Below, piece after piece: positions 1 through 14,000 of a DNA stretch of 64,000 nucleotides. This stretch comes from Lineus longissimus (lineage: Eukaryota > Nemertea > Pilidiophora > Heteronemertea > Lineidae), in contig NC_088316.1 in assembly GCF_910592395.1 (NCBI RefSeq), positions 15,686,001 through 15,750,000 of the forward strand. The letters run 5' to 3'. Position 1 is the stretch's first letter. Each line of letters starts with the position of its first letter. The translations under genes and the position numbers were made by a program. The notes beneath the pieces were generated by a model. It did not search any database and had not been told where the DNA came from. It saw only the letters and a list, made by a program, of their open reading frames with translations.

Positions 1-44
1 AGCAATTGCAAAAGTTTCCTGATCAAATATTTTTCCACTTTCAG

Positions 45-2993
45 ATTGTTGACAGACCAGGCTGAACGATCACTTGATGAGCAGCAGCGTCGCTTGGCCC
101 GCAAGGAGTCAGAGCTCCGCACTGCCAATGAGAAGTACAAAATCTTGGAAGACCGTATGTCTGACATGAGCCGAATCAATCAAGATACCAGGGATGAGGT
201 GTCTCGTTTACGGGCCACCATCGGCGCCCTCGACCGGGAGAAAGACTCACTGCAGACGATGGTTGACGATAAGACAGAGAGATTGGCCATGCTTGAAGAC
301 GACGTCAAAAATAAGGATCAGTCTCTTTCTGACCTCCAGATCACTTGTTCCAGTTTAGAGACAAGGCTATCGTAAGTATTCCCTGTCTTCTGTTTGTCAA
401 GTCCTTTCAGAGTCTCAAGGTCAAGCATTCTGCTTTACTGAAGTAAGGGTGTCCTTAATAGAGAGGTCTTACTGTAACTTTTTTCACTCTAATCATGTTC
501 CAGTCAAAACAGTGAGAGTATCAGCCAGCGCGAGAGAGAGATCCTAAGCCTTCGCCGACAGGTAGACGCAGTGACTGCAGATCTCTCCGAGGCCTCACAC
601 GGGAAAGAGGCGGTGCTGAGAGAAAACCGACGGCTCCAAGAAGACCTGTCGCTCATGACGAAGGAGAACCAGGCGTTGAATTGTGACCTGGACGATGTGG
701 TCAACGAACGTGAGGACTTCAAGGTGCAGGTCCAGGATTACGTAAACGAGGTGAAGAGAGTGGAGGACTTGCTGAGTGAAAAGGTTAGTTTTGAAGTTGA
801 TGGTTGTATATTGATTTAAAATAGAGTTAAAACTAATTTCAAGTAGTTCCGATGATCCCAGTTTAATAGATTATCTTTGTGCTTACCAATAATCTCAGTT
901 TTTACCTTGCCTTCATTTCAGGAGCAAGAACGCACCGATCTCCTTGACCAATACAGGGCTCTAAGCCTTGAGGCTGACAAATATCAGACTCAGACCCATC
1001 AGCTCGAGAGCGAAGGTTCCAACCTCAAGCTCGAACTGATGACCAAAGATTCTGAAGTTAGGAGGCTGAGAGACAAGATGGATGGTCTGGATAAGGACTT
1101 GCAAGATGTAAGTAACAGAGCATAGTTTGATTTGGGTGGTGCCGAGTCGGATCTTCCCAAGACAATGCTTCGTTGTCTTGACACCACCTTGGTACTTCAA
1201 TCCTCTGTTGGCTGATTATAATCTGCCTGATTTTCATCAGAAGCTATCCTCTTTGTGTGCCTTTTCAGTGAAAGAAATCAGAAAGAAAGGGTCTTCCAAA
1301 ACATCTGTTGATGAAAAATCTATATTTGCTTTTTCAGACAATCCATTCTCAACAAGCATACGAAATCCAGGTTTCAAATCTGACACGGTCCGTCGCCGCT
1401 TTGGAAGAGAATCTACGAGAGGCAGATGATGAGCGTCAGAATCTCCTACAAGATCTCGCAGCAGTTAGGGATCTGTGCAGCAAGCTGGAGTGTGATAAGG
1501 AATCGTATCAGAGGCAGTTGACGGCAAAGTCATTGGACTTGGAACAGGTAATTAAGACATTTTTGTTAATCACAAATCCTACATCGTGGATGGTCTAGGT
1601 CAATCAGATTAAGAAAGAGGTTGAAAACAGCCCTGTCTGATTCTACAACCTTTTTCTCTTACATATGATTTGCTGTTGGCTCGTTGCCAGGAGAATAGGA
1701 TAAATTGAATGTCAGTAGTATGATTGAAAAAGACGGATTGTCTGTATGCAGTAGTTGAAATCTTTACTCGTAATGTCTTATCTTTTCAGCTGCAAAATAT
1801 GGTCGAAGATGCGAAGTCTGAAGTGAGCGTAGTAAAATCACAAATGCAGGCTGAGAGGTCGTCCAATAAGAACCTTGAGAGTCTCCTCCAATCAAATCGA
1901 GAGAAGGAGTTCAAAGTTCAACTGACCACACAGGAGAAGGATGCTGAGATCAATATGTTGAGAGAGAGGCTGCAGCTCAATGAGGCAAGATTGTAAGTTG
2001 CCACCATTTTTCCAAGAAACTTCTTCCCACTCCAGTAGCAGTGTAGGTCATATCATCACATCATGTTATCTCCACGTTTTCATTGTAAAAGGTCATGATG
2101 GAGATGGCAATAAAAGGAGTCCTGTGGCTAAAAGAGCAGACATCATTCACTTTCTTTTTCCAGAGAAAACCAGAATCGAGAGCTGTCATCACTACGAACA
2201 AGAAATCTTGAAACCGAGACCGAAATTGAGCACCTCAGGCGCCAGTTGACGAGTGAACGATTTGAAAGGTAAACGCATATTTCAAATAAACTATTTGAGC
2301 AGGTGACATTCAAGAGTCTAATCCATATAGCTGTTACAATGAGATGATGACTTTTCTGGCATGCAGGTTTAGGGAACTGTCACAAAAGAATCCAGGTGAT
2401 ACTAGGACTGCTCCCGCGTGTGACAGTGAAATGATGATACAGATATATTCCATTCTGGTTCTTGAGAGCGTAGAGACTCCAACCTTGTTGGATGAGCTAA
2501 TGAACACTCTCTATTTTCATTTCTAGGGAACGAACCATCCAGGAGATGAGACGCCAAGGCATGACTCCACCATTAGCCGAGTACAGATCCAAGCTGAATA
2601 CGTCTGGTTACTCTGCTAGATCACCCCTTAGCCCTGCTAGGTAAGTGATACATTCAGTAGATGTGGATGATTGAGGCGGATCAGGAGGTTCCACACACGA
2701 GAGTGGAAGTGATCGGTACCTCTACTCGGTGCAGGTCATGACCTTTTGTGGTGTTGAAACTTGTTCGAAATCAGTGTACAAAGAACTAGTGAGATTCTGT
2801 GTCATCTCCTACTCAATGTCTTATCGAACAGGGTGCACATATATATCGTCGTTTTTTTTATCATTTCAGGCGGTCGCCAACTCCAAGCAGTGCTCGTCAC
2901 CAAAGAACACCAGAGAGACCACGCTCGCCATACAGTGCTGCTAAATCATTCCTTGACGATGACCTCACCAGCACATCACAACATTACAGTTGA
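45..2993 (+). CDS. CEP135: CEP135 (centrosomal protein 135), 3' part of gene, eight terminal exons
   Basis: Centriole assembly coiled-coil protein of the CEP135/TSGA10 family. The 5' exons lie outside the window. Exons read by splice sites and phase: 45-371, 504-783, 922-1107, 1338-1547, 1790-1992, 2164-2268, 2527-2640, 2870-2993, stop TGA 2991-2993. All joins keep frame, giving about 480 residues of almost continuous heptad coiled coil. Family signatures include ERTDLLDQYRALSLEADKYQ in exon 3, AYEIQVSNLTRSVAALEENL in exon 4, the ESLLQSNREKEF stretch in exon 5 and ERTIQEMRRQGMTPPLAEYR near the end; these match the conserved C-terminal half of CEP135 as I know it. The last about 60 residues are a low-complexity Ser/Pro/Arg tail (SPLSPAR, RSPTPSSAR, TPERPRSPYS) with several S/T-P sites, suggesting mitotic phosphorylation (inference). 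TSGA10 is the alternative vertebrate paralogue; an invertebrate normally has one such gene. Confidence 0.88.
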
Positions 2994-4941
2994 AGAAATA
3001 ACAAGCCAGGAAATAGATAGACCATGTTAACTGAACAGTTTGCAGACAGAGAGAAATGAGGATACCATTGTACTTGGAAGGAACACAGTTACCTTCAATT
3101 ATAATTCGAAGGAGAACATGGGTGGAGATACATGGGTCAGCCAACCGGTGTTGCCTATCAAATGAATTTGTCCAATTCCTTGCAAAAGACATTTCTTCCA
3201 TCTTGTTTTTCGCTGTAGTCGCATGTTCATTTTGAGACTACAACTTTCTGTGTGGGGCAAGGAATTGGGCTGACGTTTGAAAGGAAGTTATAATAATACA
3301 CTGAGTTAGGAATTTAGTTGTGAGGTCCCAAAGGGTAATAGCTTTGATAATTGACTTTTGACGAAATTGGGTGAACAGACATTCGTGTAGACATCTAGTT
3401 CCCAAAATTAGCACATTTGATAACACAGACCATGTTGTTTTTGTTGCATGTCAAACAAATGACTAATTGGAAAAGTATTCTTATCCAGGATGTCATGGTA
3501 ACAATAGCTTGGGGGTGGTGTGCCACAGTTTGGTCTAATATCATTATACCTTGACCAAACTGTGGTGTGTTTGTGTCAATTTATTCAACGCTACTGCAGG
3601 TTTTTGTCTCAGAAGATTTACAGCTATGGTGCCAATTTGGTCCAGCCAGGTTTTTAGTAAACCTAGACAGACAGTCTGTTTGCTATTATGCATTGTGTTA
3701 TTGCTAGAATGTAGGTTTGACAATAGTTAAATTTGACGGAGTATTTCCACATATTATCATTACTATAAGATCAGGTACTCATTAGAACACTCAGGTTAAA
3801 TGATCTTCCATCCAATCATTACTATGAAAAAGAATAATAAAATATTCTTACTGTGAACACTGTGTACAATACGTACAAGAACACTGTGTGCAATCCCAGG
3901 TACAATCTTCGTGAACTTTCTCAAGTGACTCCATCCTTTCACTTGCGGTGCTACTAGAACCACTGTGCACAAAATCTTGCAGTACGTGTATTCCAAATTT
4001 TGTAGAGAATGTATTTCCGGATACCTAGACTAGATTTGGCCCGTTTGTGGCCTCCAATAATGTTGAGAATGATTTTAGATACATAGATTGTTAATAAGAA
4101 TTCAAAGGTTGACAACTTCTAGAGAATGGTTTTAACAAGTAAACGCAGTTTATCACTGGTTTTCCTGTCAAGAGATGTGAACTAAGTTTGTCACAAGTTA
4201 ATGGGTTGAGAGATGAGAAGTTCAATTCAATATTTTTTGTGTTGTTATTGTAAAACTCTGACTGTGTACATTGTCAAGTGCAAAGTAAACCTTCCCTTTG
4301 CCAGTTCTTGCATCATCACACTGGTTTAAAAACCAAATAAAGTTGATTTACTGTTTCAAGCTTGCATATAAAACAAGATAGGGCTACTAGTATATGAAAC
4401 ATTTGTAAATACGGTGTCACAGACTGGGGGCTGGCCCCTAGATGAAAGCTATGTTTATAAGTTGCACAAATAATTTTTATGACAAAATCAACTGTATGTT
4501 TTAATGATTTAATGTTATTTGTCTGTGAACATTTAATAGTCTCAAATTATTCAGCTTTTCTAATATAGACTACAGATATTTGTGACTGTGACTCACCGAA
4601 GTAAACTTTAAATTAAAGTAAAGTTAAAATATCTTAAAGCATGATGAAATTTGTTAAGAGAAACATAAAGACCAGGTGATCAACCAGATTTGAAAAATTT
4701 AGTTTTAGTAGATTTATTATCAAGCATGACTTGGAATGTAGAATGCATAGGATGCAAGCACAGATTTAACTGTACAAGTAGGTCCAAAAGTTTTTATTTA
4801 GCCTACTTCCCTTAACCAAGCATATTAATGAATTTGCATGAGAGTGTGGCCTAGTTTTGCCTGTCTGTAGGAAAGCATGTAAATTTGTTGAAGTTGACAT
4901 ATTTTTGTACTTTTCGAATAAAATATGACGATGATTATTAC
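2994..4941 (+). other. CEP135 3' UTR and downstream flank
   Basis: AT-rich sequence without a convincing reading frame. AATAAA signals lie at 4336-4341 and 4917-4922, either of which could end the CEP135 transcript. Which one is used cannot be seen from sequence. Confidence 0.5.
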
Positions 4942-6149
4942 AGACAATATAAGTCTTTTTTGTTGTCTTTGAAGGCCTGCTGTCAGTGCCTGATGTCTGT
5001 ACTGGTTGAGATATGCAAGATGGTTGTCACACTGTCCTCTTTGCATGCTGGGACCCATGAATACCTATTTGTTCAGAGACCTGGACAGAGGCTTTGACAA
5101 GTCGATGTCAAACATCAAGTCATCATCATCATACTTGGCTAAGTTATATGTGACCCGTCACAGCAAAACCAGGCGCATGTCGCTCTGAGCTTGGCAGGTT
5201 GAGGCGGACTGTTTGTTCATTTCTCTGTTGTCAGCCTTTTGTGAAATATGAGCAAATCAATTTCTTCCATTATCTCCTGGTGTCATTTAGGCTCATCTTC
5301 TGCGCGACATGCGCCTGGTTTTGCTGTGACGGGTCACATATGCGCAGATGAGTGAAATTTGAATGGACAGAGGAGTCTTTGAATGTCTGTACTGGTTTAG
5401 ACATTGACATTCCATCGATATTGTTGAGGCAAGAAAGCCACAGCATGGATTTCTTGCGTGCAAGTCAGTTGGACATGGGTCTCTGATAACTGGTTGAGAC
5501 ATCAGTTGCGTCCCATAGGTTGTCTGATGCGAGATACTTGTATTCAGAGATCAGTATCTGGCCATACTGGTTGAGATACAGACATTCCGCTCAGTCAGTC
5601 AGTCAGTCAGTGTTGTGTCTCGGGTGGTAGGACATGGATCTCTTATTCATAGAATGAGACACTGTCAGAAGTGTCCCGGATTTAGACGACATTGTCGGAT
5701 GTGTCCACAAGCTAGACAAAAGCAAAAGCAATAAGGCAAAAGCACAAGTTTAGAATAATTACAAACAAATTTAATCAGTATTATCTACAGCATACACCAT
5801 TTTCAATGTTATCAATTCTGTTTCAAAAACAAAATAAGACTCAGAATTACATCAACTGATCTTTTTTCTCACAGATTGGAAAGATTTTTTACTTGGAACC
5901 ATTTTTACAGGTTGCTTTTTACCAAGACCAGAAGGAAGTGACCAGAAAGTTGACCCTGGCATCCAGGCCATATCAAGCACTTAGATTGAACGTCCAAATG
6001 AAGATCACATGTTTGTCAACAAGGGTATGGCCTTGTGTATTCCAGCTAAGTCTAGATCCCACTTGAACACACAAAATTCCATGGAGTTGAAGCAGAAAAT
6101 CCAGAGACACAGTCTTGTAGAAAGTTTGAGCCTACTAGGACACACTTCA
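4942..6149. other. Intergenic stretch between CEP135 and PAM16 (convergent)
   Basis: No coding exon seen. It holds the inverted-repeat element at 5146-5341, dispersed copies of a short CTGGTTGAGA-like word between about 5000 and 5570, and a small GTCA microsatellite near 5590-5612. Confidence 0.5.
5146..5341. mobile_element. MITE-like inverted-repeat element
   Basis: About 37 bp at the left (ATATGTGACCCGTCACAGCA...) is repeated almost exactly in reverse complement at the right (...GCTGTGACGGGTCACATAT), around a roughly 120-bp centre with no reading frame. Long perfect termini, small size and lack of coding potential are the marks of a non-autonomous DNA transposon. A TA target duplication is possible but not certain. 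Confidence 0.75.
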
Positions 6150-7229
6150 TCAGCTGCTAGAATCGTCCTTATTTTGCTCGGTAGATTTAGTTGATTTCTG
6201 TGTGTTAAATTTCTCCATGAGTTCTTGGTCAATTCTTTCCTTGGCACGGAATACCTGAATGAGGAAGCGATAAGGAAATTAAACTTAACAAAGAGATGTT
6301 GCAGTTACAATCTGTTTAAGTGCACTGTTTATTGCAGTTTAATAAATTTTCAACGATCCTTGTTGAAGCAGTCATGGCCCTCCTGAAAAACCAACAAATT
6401 TCACACCTAAGCTGTCCCTTTAAGCCAGATTTTCGCAAGAACCCCAAGAAAAAGCTGCTTACTTTAGACTGTAAATAGAAAGAGCCTCCTTTTGCTCTTT
6501 CATTCGCAGCAAATAGATGATCGTAGTTCTTCTGAATCGCTTCGAGATTGTTGAGGTCTTCTAAACTCAAAATTTGCATGGCCTCCTGAAACATAATTTA
6601 AGATGAACTGAGTACAGCTTTCATCCTTGCGATATATCCTTAGTGGTCTGTTGTAATGGTTTGAAGTCATACTGATAACAATCATCCTCAAAAGCAACCA
6701 AAACATTGAAATACGATAGTCTAGATTTGGAATATGGCATTGAAAAGTCCAGAAATTCCATTACTGTGCTTGGCTTACCTGCAGGCTAATACCCGTAAGC
6801 TGATCTGAAGCCTTTGTCTGTTGTCCAGCAGCACCCCTTGAAGCTGCAGCCTGCTGGCTAGCGTTGATCTCCTGTCTGAGGGCCCGTGCAAATGCTCGTC
6901 CCACAACCTGGGACCCTAGGACGATGATCTGAACAAGATATTTTGCCTGCAATATTTTAAGAATAAAAGAAAGATTAAAAAGGATCAATCTGTGTCATCC
7001 CCGTCCACGTATAATCCAAAACTTTGCCACCCTCAGTCATAGTGAAACAGATTGTTAGTCTTTCTTTCTTTGGGGCACCCTGTGTAATGTATGATAAAGT
7101 GTAAACGGACTCAATTAAAAACTAGAATTTTAATGGAATCATCGCAAATAGGAATTGAATGAGTAGAGAAACAGAAGCTTGATAACATCAACATCATATC
7201 TATATATATTTGAAGACGAAACATACCAT
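6150..7229 (-). CDS. PAM16: PAM16 / TIM16 (Magmas), mitochondrial import motor subunit
   Basis: J-like subunit of the TIM23 presequence translocase motor; with the J-protein PAM18/TIM14 it regulates mtHsp70 at the matrix face of the inner membrane. Exons on the minus strand: 7227-7229 (ATG only), 6779-6946, 6463-6585, 6150-6254 (stop 6150-6152), about 132 aa in all. The product starts [20 protein letters not shown], a hydrophobic N-terminus almost invariant in the family, then ARALRQE, then a degenerate J domain with [20 protein letters not shown], where the HPD of true J proteins is absent as expected. The Ser/Thr/Asp-rich tail ends KDDSSS. The first exon is the least certain: the ATG is followed directly by GTATGT in phase 0, and exon 2 begins with the family's second residue. 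The gene is head-to-head with NuMA. Confidence 0.92.
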
Positions 7230-8039
7230 TGATAGTCTCCTAAATAAGGTTTAGAATTATTAGTTTTCTAACGACCTTGCATCATCAGGCTTCATTTTTG
7301 TAACAGGCATGGGAAGGGCTTCCCCGGTGGGGACGAGTTTAATTGGTACTAAAAATATCCCTGGAATTCCAGGTGCCAAGTGCACCTCCCTTCCATGTTT
7401 TATAAGTGCCCGAGCCAATTAGCGGATACTCAGAACGAGGCTAACCGCCGTCTTTAAAGCTTCGGGTTGATTTGTGTTTTGTTTACTAGTTAAAAATGGT
7501 GTTATTTGGTCGATAAAGTTGTCGATTTCGTTTCTTTTTTAGTAGAGGTAAGTGAGAAACTATCCAAATTTATTTATATTGATTCATATTTATCATCAAC
7601 CGTGTCAAAATGCTTTAAGTCTGTCTGAAGAAGGGACACAGGTGTACCCATGTAATGATGTATTCTGTTTTGTAATTTGTGTAGTGTAATGCATGTGTTT
7701 ACACAATGTGTATGATGATGTACATAGATCATGCATGCATGGAGGGAGGCATGGTGGCCCTGTTGATATTGATGTAGAGGCTAGGACGGGTCGATTCGTA
7801 TCCATGCATTTGTGCGTATGACGCCACAGCCCACGGCTTGGGAAAAGAGAAAAGTTGGACAATGCGAGACTGCTTAATTGTGGAATCTGCCAACTGGCAA
7901 AGCGAGATTGCAATCATTCCACATTTAAGCAGTCTCCCATTGTCTAAACTGTACCATCACATTTTCCGGGCCAACTTCTTAAGTGTCGAATTGCTACATC
8001 TTCTTTGTAACTAATACTCCATCATTCATTTCTTTTCAG
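7230..8039. promoter_or_regulatory. Divergent PAM16 / NuMA promoter region with probable NuMA 5' UTR exon
   Basis: The two genes point away from each other here. A CCAAT box lies at 7415-7419. A probable NuMA untranslated first exon ends at 7547, where AGTAGAG is followed by a consensus GTAAGT donor; the next acceptor is at 8038-8039. The start of transcription cannot be fixed from sequence. Confidence 0.45.
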
Positions 8040-8058
8040 CATTTAATAAAGTCAAGTC

Positions 8059-11000
8059 ATGGACAAGGAAAAGATCAAGGCCATGATCGAATGGGTAAGA
8101 TGATCTTAGTTATGATTTGGTGCAAACTGAATCACTTTCGATTGGGAATACCCCTTGGTATAATTAGAAGACTTGAAATGCGAATGATAAGTAGGACATC
8201 TTGACACACAAGACTTTTGAGATTACAAAGTCTCTTCAATGGATTTATTCAAGTAAGGTGGTAGTAGGAGTGTAAATTGTGTATATTCTTCATAATGTGG
8301 CACAATTGCATTCATAATTCATTCTTGAGATTAGATGAGGTTTGTAAGTTTTAATCCCAGTCAGACAATCAATGCAGCCTGGTTATCATAATTAGTTATA
8401 ATCAAAGCATGTGACGCTTGTCAATGGAGCCGAACAAAGCCATGTCTGTATGCCAGAAGCTGACCCCAAGGCCCTGTCTTTGGCTAATAATAGGTGATTG
8501 GTGAGCATGGCTTGAGTGCACTTGAACAATAATGGCTTCACCAGACCCTGCAGTCTAAACCTTTCATTGTGATTTCTGTTTGGCATTGTTTTAACAACTG
8601 CCCCTTACAAAGTAATTTGAAACTTAGGACTTGCCAATTAGTTAGCATTGTTTTGGTGGTGTTTCACTAAAACAAATGCCATCATTAGGATTATGATGAA
8701 AAAACCAATATAGTTTGATTAACTGTGTGAATGAGTAATTATGAACCAGTCGAAAAACTTTTAAATTGGACACTCTTTTGTTTTCTTTACAGTTAAGAAA
8801 ATTTGTGGTACTGTTTCTGTATCTTTACAGTGTCAGATGCGTAATTATTGCCACACTGTTGTGGTATCTTCACTTTCAACTTAGAACAAACCTGGTCAAT
8901 AAATTCTATTAAATGCCTGTCTTTAAATTTCCATGATATCGCTTTGATACTTTAGGTCAATGCCCTGAACGTTTGTGAAATTCCGGTTACATCATTGAAA
9001 GACTTCCACGATGGGAAAAACTTCCTCCGCGTATTGAAAGCTGTCTGTAAGGAAGATCGTGAAAGTGAAACAGACACGGCATTGGGCAGGTTCTGCATAA
9101 TAGAGGAGTTCTTACAAGGTGAGTGGAAATCAATTTCAGAGGCATCCCGATCTGTATATCTGTACTCTTTCAAAATGAAGTGATTGCTGATTTCAGGGGC
9201 GTGAGGCTGGAAAACAAAGAGGTGACTCCCACCCTTCTAACTGATTTAGGAATTCAAGTTTTCGACAAAATCTTAGTGTCTATGCTGAGCTGACCCTCTA
9301 ACTCAACTAGACAAAGAGGGCACTTTTGGTCCAGATGATATGGGCATGTCCTTCCTCTGGGTTTCTAGAATAAAGTTTTTTCATAAAATTTCTTGTTACA
9401 GGATTTTACCAGTCGTCAGAAGCCCTGTCGGAGAATGTGGATCTGGAATCAGTCACTCATGGCAATGAAATTGAAACAGCCAAGGTAGGTAATATTTTAA
9501 AACATTTGATAGCTGCATCCATCATTCTTTGTCTTCCTCCATAAAAAGGTTATATATGAAAAAGCACGGCTGTGTTGGAGTTTGTCTTTCATTGTTGTGG
9601 GTACCTCATAGGCAGCAGTCACTATCTACAACTACATGTGATTGGTTGAATCGAATGCAGTAGTTCATAACATAACCATGGCCTTCAAACTAAAATTGAA
9701 AATGAATGTTTGGTATTGATTACATTCCAAAATCTTCTTTACCTTTGCAGGTTCTTGTTCTTCTCTTGGCTGCAGCAGTCCAAAACCAGGACCGAGAGCA
9801 TTTTGTTGAGACCGCCATGAGTCTGTCGCTCGGTCTACAAGCTGAGATCAAAGAACTACTGGAACCACTTCTGATGACAGAAGGTCAGACAGTTCCACGT
9901 GTCCCTGAAGACCTCTCAACGATTTTGATGATGAAACGTAGTAAGTATGACTTAAGTTGAGCCAAAAGTTCTTTTGGTGTTTAACTTGCGAGAGCCAAAG
10001 TCTGATAACTGATATATCATGGGGTTAATCACTTAAGGCAGTGTTAGTATATTCTCTCTTTCTATCTGTAGCATCTTTCATGGCAATGATGTAACATGCA
10101 TTTGGAAGTAGATTCTATTTATTGGGTACAAGATTCTGGTTCAACCAACCAATTTTAACCGGTTTCACATGCTGCTTTGATCAATGGAAAGCATTTTATT
10201 CTGTGCTTATCTTTCCCTCTTGTGTTGCATGTCTAGTGGATACCGGTGAAGTGTTCACGTCATCACCTCTGGTCGAACTCAACATCTTCCACACTCCCGA
10301 CAGCAGCCCAATTTGCTCTAGATATGGCATGTCGTTTTTTTCGTTCCACCTCGTTACAGACAACCTCCCTCGGGCCAGTGTCTAAACTACCACAACCTTT
10401 CCATCTGAGTTAGAATACATAATGTACATCCCTATGCCTAAACAACAAGTCGAGAAGATGCCTTGTTGATGACGAAATCAGAACTGATACGTTTTAAACC
10501 CCATAGTTATAGTACCATTGTCATCACAACTGTCCTACAATTGAGACGATTTTAGGTTGAAAATACATCTGTTTAGACGACTGCCCTATGTGAGGTTGCC
10601 AATTTAAAATCTCATTTCGTTCTATTTTGTTCATTCCGACCCCATTTTCTTCCCAGTTCCCCAGGGAAGGAGTCATAAAATTACACGGTTAGAACTTGTG
10701 CAGCGACAGGATGTAAACTATCTGATTGGTCAGTACAACGTCACTGATTTTTATGGCTGCTTCCCTCTTGATCTAACCTTTCATAGTTTCAGATATCACT
10801 ACGTTATTGTTAATTTAATGCACCTGTTTATATTCTTGTTGAAATAATGTTCTTGACAATTCCTTAGTTTTAAATTTAATTTGTCTTGTCTATTACCCAG
10901 CTTCATGTCCCCTGACATACCTGATTGAGGGATATGTATCCAGCTTCAGTCTGTTGACCATGACTGTCCGCTGGTGCTAATTGGCACCATTTGATTGTCA

Positions 11001-14000
11001 TAATGGAAGATCAGTGGCATTGTGTCAGACATGTCAGAGCAACAGGCTTATAATCAAGAGATCATGGCTTCGATTTTGGGAAGGATCATCTCCGAGGCAC
11101 TTGGCCCTCCTTGCTTCTCTCCACCCAGGAGTAAATTTTGAAATAAAGTAACTTTCTTTTCGCCTTTGATCATCATCAGCTTATAAAGTATCTGTAATCT
11201 TTTCAGAATCTGAGCATTCCCCAACTCGTCATCAGCGATCCGTTGTAAGGGCTTTGATGCAGTCCCCAGGAGTCGCAGGATGCTTCACCAACTCGCCGCT
11301 CACCCCAATCAAAGTTCTTATCCAGTCACCTCAGATGGCGTACAAGGTATGTCCTTTTAAACCTAAACAAGAACAGACTTGTCTCCTTTGTGTGTGTGTG
11401 TTTGACATTTTTAGTTTGTGACGTAAATGAATGTAGATACATTGTACACCTGAACTAACACGCTTTGTTTGTCCTATTGATAATGAGACAGATGAATTTA
11501 AAGCTTATGATAATTGATGACATGAGATAACAACCTCCAAAGTGTACCTTGTTGATGTCATTTAAAAACAGACATTGACAAAAAGTTCAACCTCCCAAAG
11601 GCAGAAGATTTTGGTTTGGGAAGTACTTATCATTTTATTGAATCCATTTCATGAGATGCATGTAAAAAATGAAATGTGCATGTAAAAATTGAGCAAAACC
11701 TTTTCAAATCTTCATCACTGTTGCAGTACAAAAATGAAGTGCTTTGGAAATTCTCTTCAACCCTTCCTTCTCTTTACAAATGTACCCATCTTTGCTTAGC
11801 AGTCAGCATTGATAATGTGGTGGCTAGATGAAATTATCATAAAATGTGATGTTTAACTCACAATCTGATGTCTCCTGCTATCCTGACTGAGAATGCATTC
11901 TTCTTTATGTGTCCTGATTGCATGTGCAGTGTTAGTGATGATTTCTATAAGATTACCTGGAATCATCTTGATCTCAATCACAGAAATCTTTGATTGAACT
12001 GCAGAAAACTGAGCTTGTATGAGTGGAATTGCTAGCTCTCCCAATTGAATCCCATCTCATTTATTGGTACCTTGCTCTGTGGTGTTATCTGTTTGTTCAG
12101 TTGTAAGTTTGCATGAAATGCAAAGTCTGTGCTCTTGCTTTCCTCCTGGCGCGGCAATGAATGGCATGTGCACCTCTCCTCAGTCTGGTGATTTGCTGCT
12201 GAGCGGTCAGGATTGTCTACATGTCATTCTCGTCCCCAGGAGTCCATGATCAGGGAGCACATGGCTAAGACGAGGGGCCAGTTTGTCAGTATGGTAGGTC
12301 AAGTTCATATATGAGCATGATGATGACGAAAATAAGCAACTTCTTAAGTGAATAACACTTCACACGTTTTGACAAACTTTATAACTCATGGTCATCTGAG
12401 ATTGCTGTAGTTTTCAGGAGAGGAACCCAAAAATATATCAAAAGTACATGTACTATGTATTAAAAATATCTATCCTTCACCCTGTACCTCCTTTGAGCAG
12501 CCAAATTGGTTGACAGCAGTGTCTAGGTGGAGGTGGAGGACTACAGAATCCACTTTTCTTTGTTGTTGCTATCAGGCTGACTTTGTAACCGATCCTTTTC
12601 AGTTGCGGATACGCGAGACAGAGAAGAAAAATAAGAACCTGGAAAAGGATTTGTCGGAAGAACGCCATCTGAAATCTGAGTTAGAATGGGTTCTTCAAGA
12701 GAAGAAGAATGAAATAAAGAATCAAGGTGAGTGGGTCATCGTCATTTTATGCCCTCGGCCTAAGAGTGGAGGAGACGCGTATCTAAATAAGTGAATGTGA
12801 GTGATGCGGATAGGAGGAGAAGCTGAAGAATTAATAGTGGAATGAGAATGGATAGATTAGTTACACATAATTCATGTTTTGCAATATGTTTTTCAGAGAA
12901 AAAGATTCGTGACCTCGAAAGGAAGGCACAAGAGCATAAACATTTCCTTGACCAGTTGGACGAAATGGGCATTTTGAAAGAAGACAAAGACAGGCTTGAG
13001 GCCGAATGCTCGCGGTGAGTCAGTTGTTTGGGATGCACTTAGCTTGTGAGAAAGTTATACAAATTCTTCTTTGGAGATTTTGTTCAATGGGGTAATCTCC
13101 CCAAGCATTGGCAAAAAGTAGCAATATTTTAAGTCTGTGTCAGTACATACTGAATCAAAGGGCATTTTGATGGTATGCCACTTTAACAAGTAGCAATATA
13201 CAAGACCTTGGCAGGGAACCATACTCATTTCACATCAACCCCTTTCTTCCAGGCTGCGGACAAAGCTTCAGGAGTATCAACACAGTAGACAAATGCTGAC
13301 GAGAGTTGAGGCTGAAAACAAAGAGCTTTACACCACTGTCCATGATCTTAAAAACCAGGTGAGAATCTTCAACCAGCAGTTTTTCTGCCATCTCTTGGGG
13401 TTAACTGGGTCATGCATCTGATGACATCTCATTGCGTGGATTCAGTCAATTATAACACCTGACATTGTCACTAAAATCTTCTGTTGCAATGTTTTTGGAA
13501 TTGATTTATTTTTCCAACAACCCAATTCAGTTCTCACATTGCACCCAGTACCTTGACTAGATGTAACACATGGCGTTCCTTTTTCAGCTGAAAGCGAGAG
13601 ATTCTGCAAAAGGAGAGAGTGTTTCCCTGAAAGCACGTAACAGATACCTAGAAGAAAAAAACGTAGAGCAGGAACTGGAGCTGTCGCGTGTGACAGATCT
13701 CAAGAATCAGGTCACAGAGCTGCTTAAAAATGAACGTGCTGAACTGGAGAAAGTTCGGGAAATTAACCGAGAAAAGATCAAGGAAATGCGTGAACAGTTT
13801 GAAATGAAGGGTAAGAACAGTTTTTTGAATTAGCTAGTGTGTCCTGGCAAAGTGAGAAATACGGTATAATATGTAGTGATTTATGTGTAAGTGCCTCAAC
13901 GTCAATTGATATGGAATCAGATACGGATATATGTCATATGGGAGTGAGTTTTCTGATTTACCAGAACTTTAAACTTGTTAGTGGACAACCTCAAGCTGAG

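Noticed and set aside
10122-10385. Possible extra NuMA exon near 10238-10320
   Set aside because: An acceptor-like TCTAG is present but no donor keeps frame, and exons 9751-9940 and 11207-11346 already join in phase.
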